Below, piece by piece: positions 14,422 through 15,915 of a stretch of 15,915 nucleotides of DNA. Every line of letters starts with the position of its first letter. Within the stretch, counting starts at the first letter, position 1. The notes beneath the pieces are model-generated. The model was given only the letters and a program-made list of their open reading frames with translations, was not told the DNA's origin and did not search any database. Position numbers and translations under genes: made by a program. Origin of the DNA: an uncultured Spirochaetaceae bacterium (GTDB taxonomy: Bacteria > Spirochaetota > Spirochaetia > Treponematales > Treponemataceae). The DNA lies in contig CADBUT010000320.1 of assembly GCA_902797925.1 (NCBI GenBank), positions 1 through 15,915 on the forward strand, read 5' to 3'.

Positions 14422-14448
14422 TAAAGTTGCTTTTTTCAACGCCGATAT
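14422..14448 (+). promoter_or_regulatory. Sigma-28 (FliA) flagellar promoter for fliS-flgN
   Basis: TAAA (14422-14425), exactly 15 bp, then GCCGATAT (14441-14448) match the flagellar sigma factor consensus TAAA-N15-GCCGATAA at all but the last base. The site lies about 80 bp before fliS on the same strand. The expected start is near 14455. Confidence 0.85.
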
Positions 14449-14525
14449 TTAAACGAATTAGAGTGTATTGTATTCTGTTTGTTAATGTGTCGCTCAAATG
14501 ATACATACTAATACAGGGGGAATCG

Positions 14526-14969
14526 GTGGGATATAACCAAGCTTATAGTGCATATAAAGAAGCAAGTGTAAAAACAGCAAGCCAGGGCAAACTTATCATT
14601 ATGCTTTATGATGAATGTGTACGACAGCTAAATTTAGCCTTAGAAAAATTTGGTACCGATACAAAAATTGCACCAAAAGACATCGAAAAATTCAGCCGCA
14701 ACATCATTAAAGCACAGGAAATTATCACAGAACTGATGGTTTCTCTTGACATGGAAGCAGGCGGCGAAATTGCCCAGAATCTTCTTAATCTTTATATGTT
14801 CTTTAACCAGGAATTATTGGAAGCCAACGTCGGCACAAAGCCTGAAAAAATCACATTTGTACGCAGCATGATGAGCCAGCTCCGTGATTCATGGGCAACC
14901 GCAATTGTAAATTCTGATCCTATTGAAAATCACCCTGTACAGCATACAGGAATAAATATTTCGGGTTAA
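14526..14969 (+). CDS. fliS: Flagellar export chaperone FliS
   Basis: The protein has 147 residues; the family is usually 125-150. FliS binds the end of flagellin in the cytoplasm, keeps it from polymerising and hands it to the export gate. The family pattern is clear: YNQAYSAYKEASVKTASQGK at the start, LIIMLYDECVRQLNLAL, then KAQEIITELMVSLDMEAGGEIAQNL and LYMFFNQELLEAN. The start codon is GTG at 14526, with GGGGG spaced 5 bases upstream. The gene follows a sigma-28 promoter, so it should be made late with flagellin. flgN follows after 69 bp, in which two small inverted repeats lie (GCGTAT/ATACGC at 14983-15003 and TTTGATT/AATCAAA at 15008-15022). Confidence 0.95.
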   Translation: MGYNQAYSAYKEASVKTASQGKLIIMLYDECVRQLNLALEKFGTDTKIAPKDIEKFSRNIIKAQEIITELMVSLDMEAGGEIAQNLLNLYMFFNQELLEANVGTKPEKITFVRSMMSQLRDSWATAIVNSDPIENHPVQHTGINISG

Positions 14970-15038
14970 TCGGTTATTTGCAGCGTATGCAATGGAAATA
15001 CGCATTATTTGATTTAATCAAACCTTAAGGGGTTATTC

Positions 15039-15515
15039 ATGACGGAGACTTTAACTCTTACACAAACAGAAATCGATGAACGTGTTGCAATTTTGAAGCG
15101 TCTGCGTCACTTGCTTGAACAGCAGCGGTCTAAATTTCAGGAATATCTTCTTGTGCTTGAAAAACAGGAAGCCAGCATAAAATCAGACAATGTAAATGCA
15201 ATTTCTACTCAAGCTGAAATAGAAGAGCAGATTGTATCGAACATAAATAATCTCCAGCGTGTTATAAAACCGATGGAAGACTTGTACCGTTCAGTCTATC
15301 CGCACGGTGAAACTGAAATTCCACAGCTCAAGACAGATTTGTACAAGCTTCAGACACAGGTACTTGCCCAAAATGAACGCAACCGCAACCTGTTGAAGAG
15401 CAACATCGTGCGCATCAGAAATCAAATTGCCAAATTCAAAAACCCGTACAAAAACCGGAAAAGCATTTACGCCGGTGAGCTTCACACAGCAAGCTACGTT
15501 GATATTCAGCAGTAA
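15039..15515 (+). CDS. flgN: FlgN-like flagellar export chaperone
   Basis: The protein has 158 residues, almost wholly helical and likely coiled coil (about 8-130), as in FlgN. FlgN proteins escort the hook-filament junction proteins FlgK and FlgL to the export machine. The family features visible are the N-terminal helix with repeated Leu/Gln/Glu (LKRLRHLLEQQRSKFQEYL), the middle segment with E-E-Q-I, the RNRNLLKSNIVRIRNQIAKF helix, and a short tail ending SIYAGELHTASYVDIQQ. Sequence conservation in this family is low, so the call rests partly on the position after fliS. The ribosome binding site AAGGGG (15027-15032) lies 6 bases before the ATG. No promoter is needed, since the sigma-28 promoter ahead of fliS probably drives both. 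Confidence 0.8.
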   Translation: MTETLTLTQTEIDERVAILKRLRHLLEQQRSKFQEYLLVLEKQEASIKSDNVNAISTQAEIEEQIVSNINNLQRVIKPMEDLYRSVYPHGETEIPQLKTDLYKLQTQVLAQNERNRNLLKSNIVRIRNQIAKFKNPYKNRKSIYAGELHTASYVDIQQ

Positions 15516-15523
15516 AACTGCAA

Positions 15524-15536
15524 GGGCGCAGCGCCC
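15524..15536. repeat. GC-rich perfect inverted repeat after flgN
   Basis: GGGCGC (15524-15529), A, GCGCCC (15531-15536) lie 9 bases past the flgN stop and before the terminator, followed by AGAATGACA. It differs in base composition from its surroundings and could be one copy of a dispersed repeat. No second copy was seen in the window. Confidence 0.5.
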
Positions 15537-15544
15537 AGAATGAC

Positions 15545-15578
15545 AAAAGCCGGTGCATCAAACACCGGCTTTTTTTTT
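15545..15578 (+). terminator. Terminator after fliS-flgN
   Basis: AAAAGCCGGTG (15545-15555), a 7-base loop, CACCGGC (15563-15569), and a run of nine T (15570-15578) form a strong intrinsic terminator. It separates the flagellar unit from polA. Confidence 0.93.
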
Positions 15579-15665
15579 CAACCATAGGAAAAATTCCAGA
15601 TATGCGCATACAGTTTTTTTCTGTTATTATAGAAGCAAACTGAAAGGAAGCATTTTGGAGCGATT

Positions 15666-15915
15666 ATGCCGGATAACAACACTTTATACATTCTTGACTC
15701 TTACGGACTTATTTACAGGGCATATTATGCTTTTATAAACCGGCCGCTCATAAACAAGAACGGCGAAAACATTTCCGCAGTTTTCGGATTTTTCAGGAAT
15801 TTTCACCGCATATTGAAAGACTATAAACCGCAGTATATTCTCGCCGCAATGGATTCGCGGACGCCGACATTCAGACATGAGCTTTTTGACCAGTATAAGG
15901 CGACGCGCCAAAAGA
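15666..15915 (+). CDS. polA: DNA polymerase I, N-terminal part (runs off the window)
   Basis: The first 83 codons are present, with ATG at 15666, TTGGAG at 15655-15660 as ribosome binding site, and the frame open to the window end. The sequence shows the 5'-3' exonuclease (FEN) domain start: LYILDSYGLIYRAYYAFINR, then GENISAVFGFFRNF, and AAMDSRTPTFRHELFDQYKATR. D11 in LDSYG, D63 in AMDS, and the basic RHELFDQYKATRQ stretch are the metal and DNA contacts of this nuclease. The LDSYG opening, in place of the usual IDG, is a variant. With only the nuclease part visible, a free-standing 5'-3' exonuclease cannot be excluded. A weak promoter may lie upstream, with TATTAT at 15625-15630 and a TATGCGCATA palindrome at 15601-15610. 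Confidence 0.88.
   Translation, partial: MPDNNTLYILDSYGLIYRAYYAFINRPLINKNGENISAVFGFFRNFHRILKDYKPQYILAAMDSRTPTFRHELFDQYKATRQK

Overview
The window looks like chromosome from a spirochaete of the Treponema group. This is inferred from gene content and signals rather than from a database match. The clues are a sigma-28 promoter of the form TAAA-N15-GCCGATAT in front of fliS, a fliS-flgN flagellar chaperone pair, a RodZ-like/RimO pair, a periplasmic LolA, and a DNA polymerase I N-terminus with the LDSYG-type opening. There are no rRNA or tRNA genes, no insertion sequence and no CRISPR array.

Left part (1-3189) is accessory. It starts with the tail of a BrnA-like antitoxin. A 131-bp divergent control region then separates a minus-strand radical SAM/SPASM enzyme from a plus-strand XRE-type regulator, followed by a minus-strand AAA_14/DUF4143 ATPase. 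Short direct repeats with a 33-bp period lie in clusters of one, two and three copies between these genes. The last copy contains the stop codon of the next gene, pcrA. The two complete internal copies can fold into the same hairpin, with a compensatory base change between them. The divergent control region holds four near-identical palindromes (consensus ACAGTATACTGT) spaced 29-31 bp apart, placed on two back-to-back sigma-70-like promoters.

Middle part (3185-9316) is a minus-strand housekeeping run read in the order lolA, rodZ-like, rimO, a single-domain response regulator, pcrA/uvrD. rodZ-like/rimO overlap by 8 bp (rimO uses a TTG start) and response regulator/pcrA overlap by 14 bp, so both pairs are probably translationally coupled. 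An 11-bp perfect inverted repeat sits between lolA and rodZ-like. A small hairpin with a GAAA loop sits just before the response regulator.

Right part (9317-15915) holds three units. The first is a plus-strand hexuronate unit: a long-type fructuronate reductase/mannonate oxidoreductase and a FadR-type GntR regulator, with a promoter and candidate operator ahead and a strong bidirectional terminator behind. The second is ftsH on the minus strand, converging on that terminator. The third is the plus-strand fliS-flgN unit driven by the sigma-28 promoter and closed by a strong terminator, after which polA begins and runs off the window.
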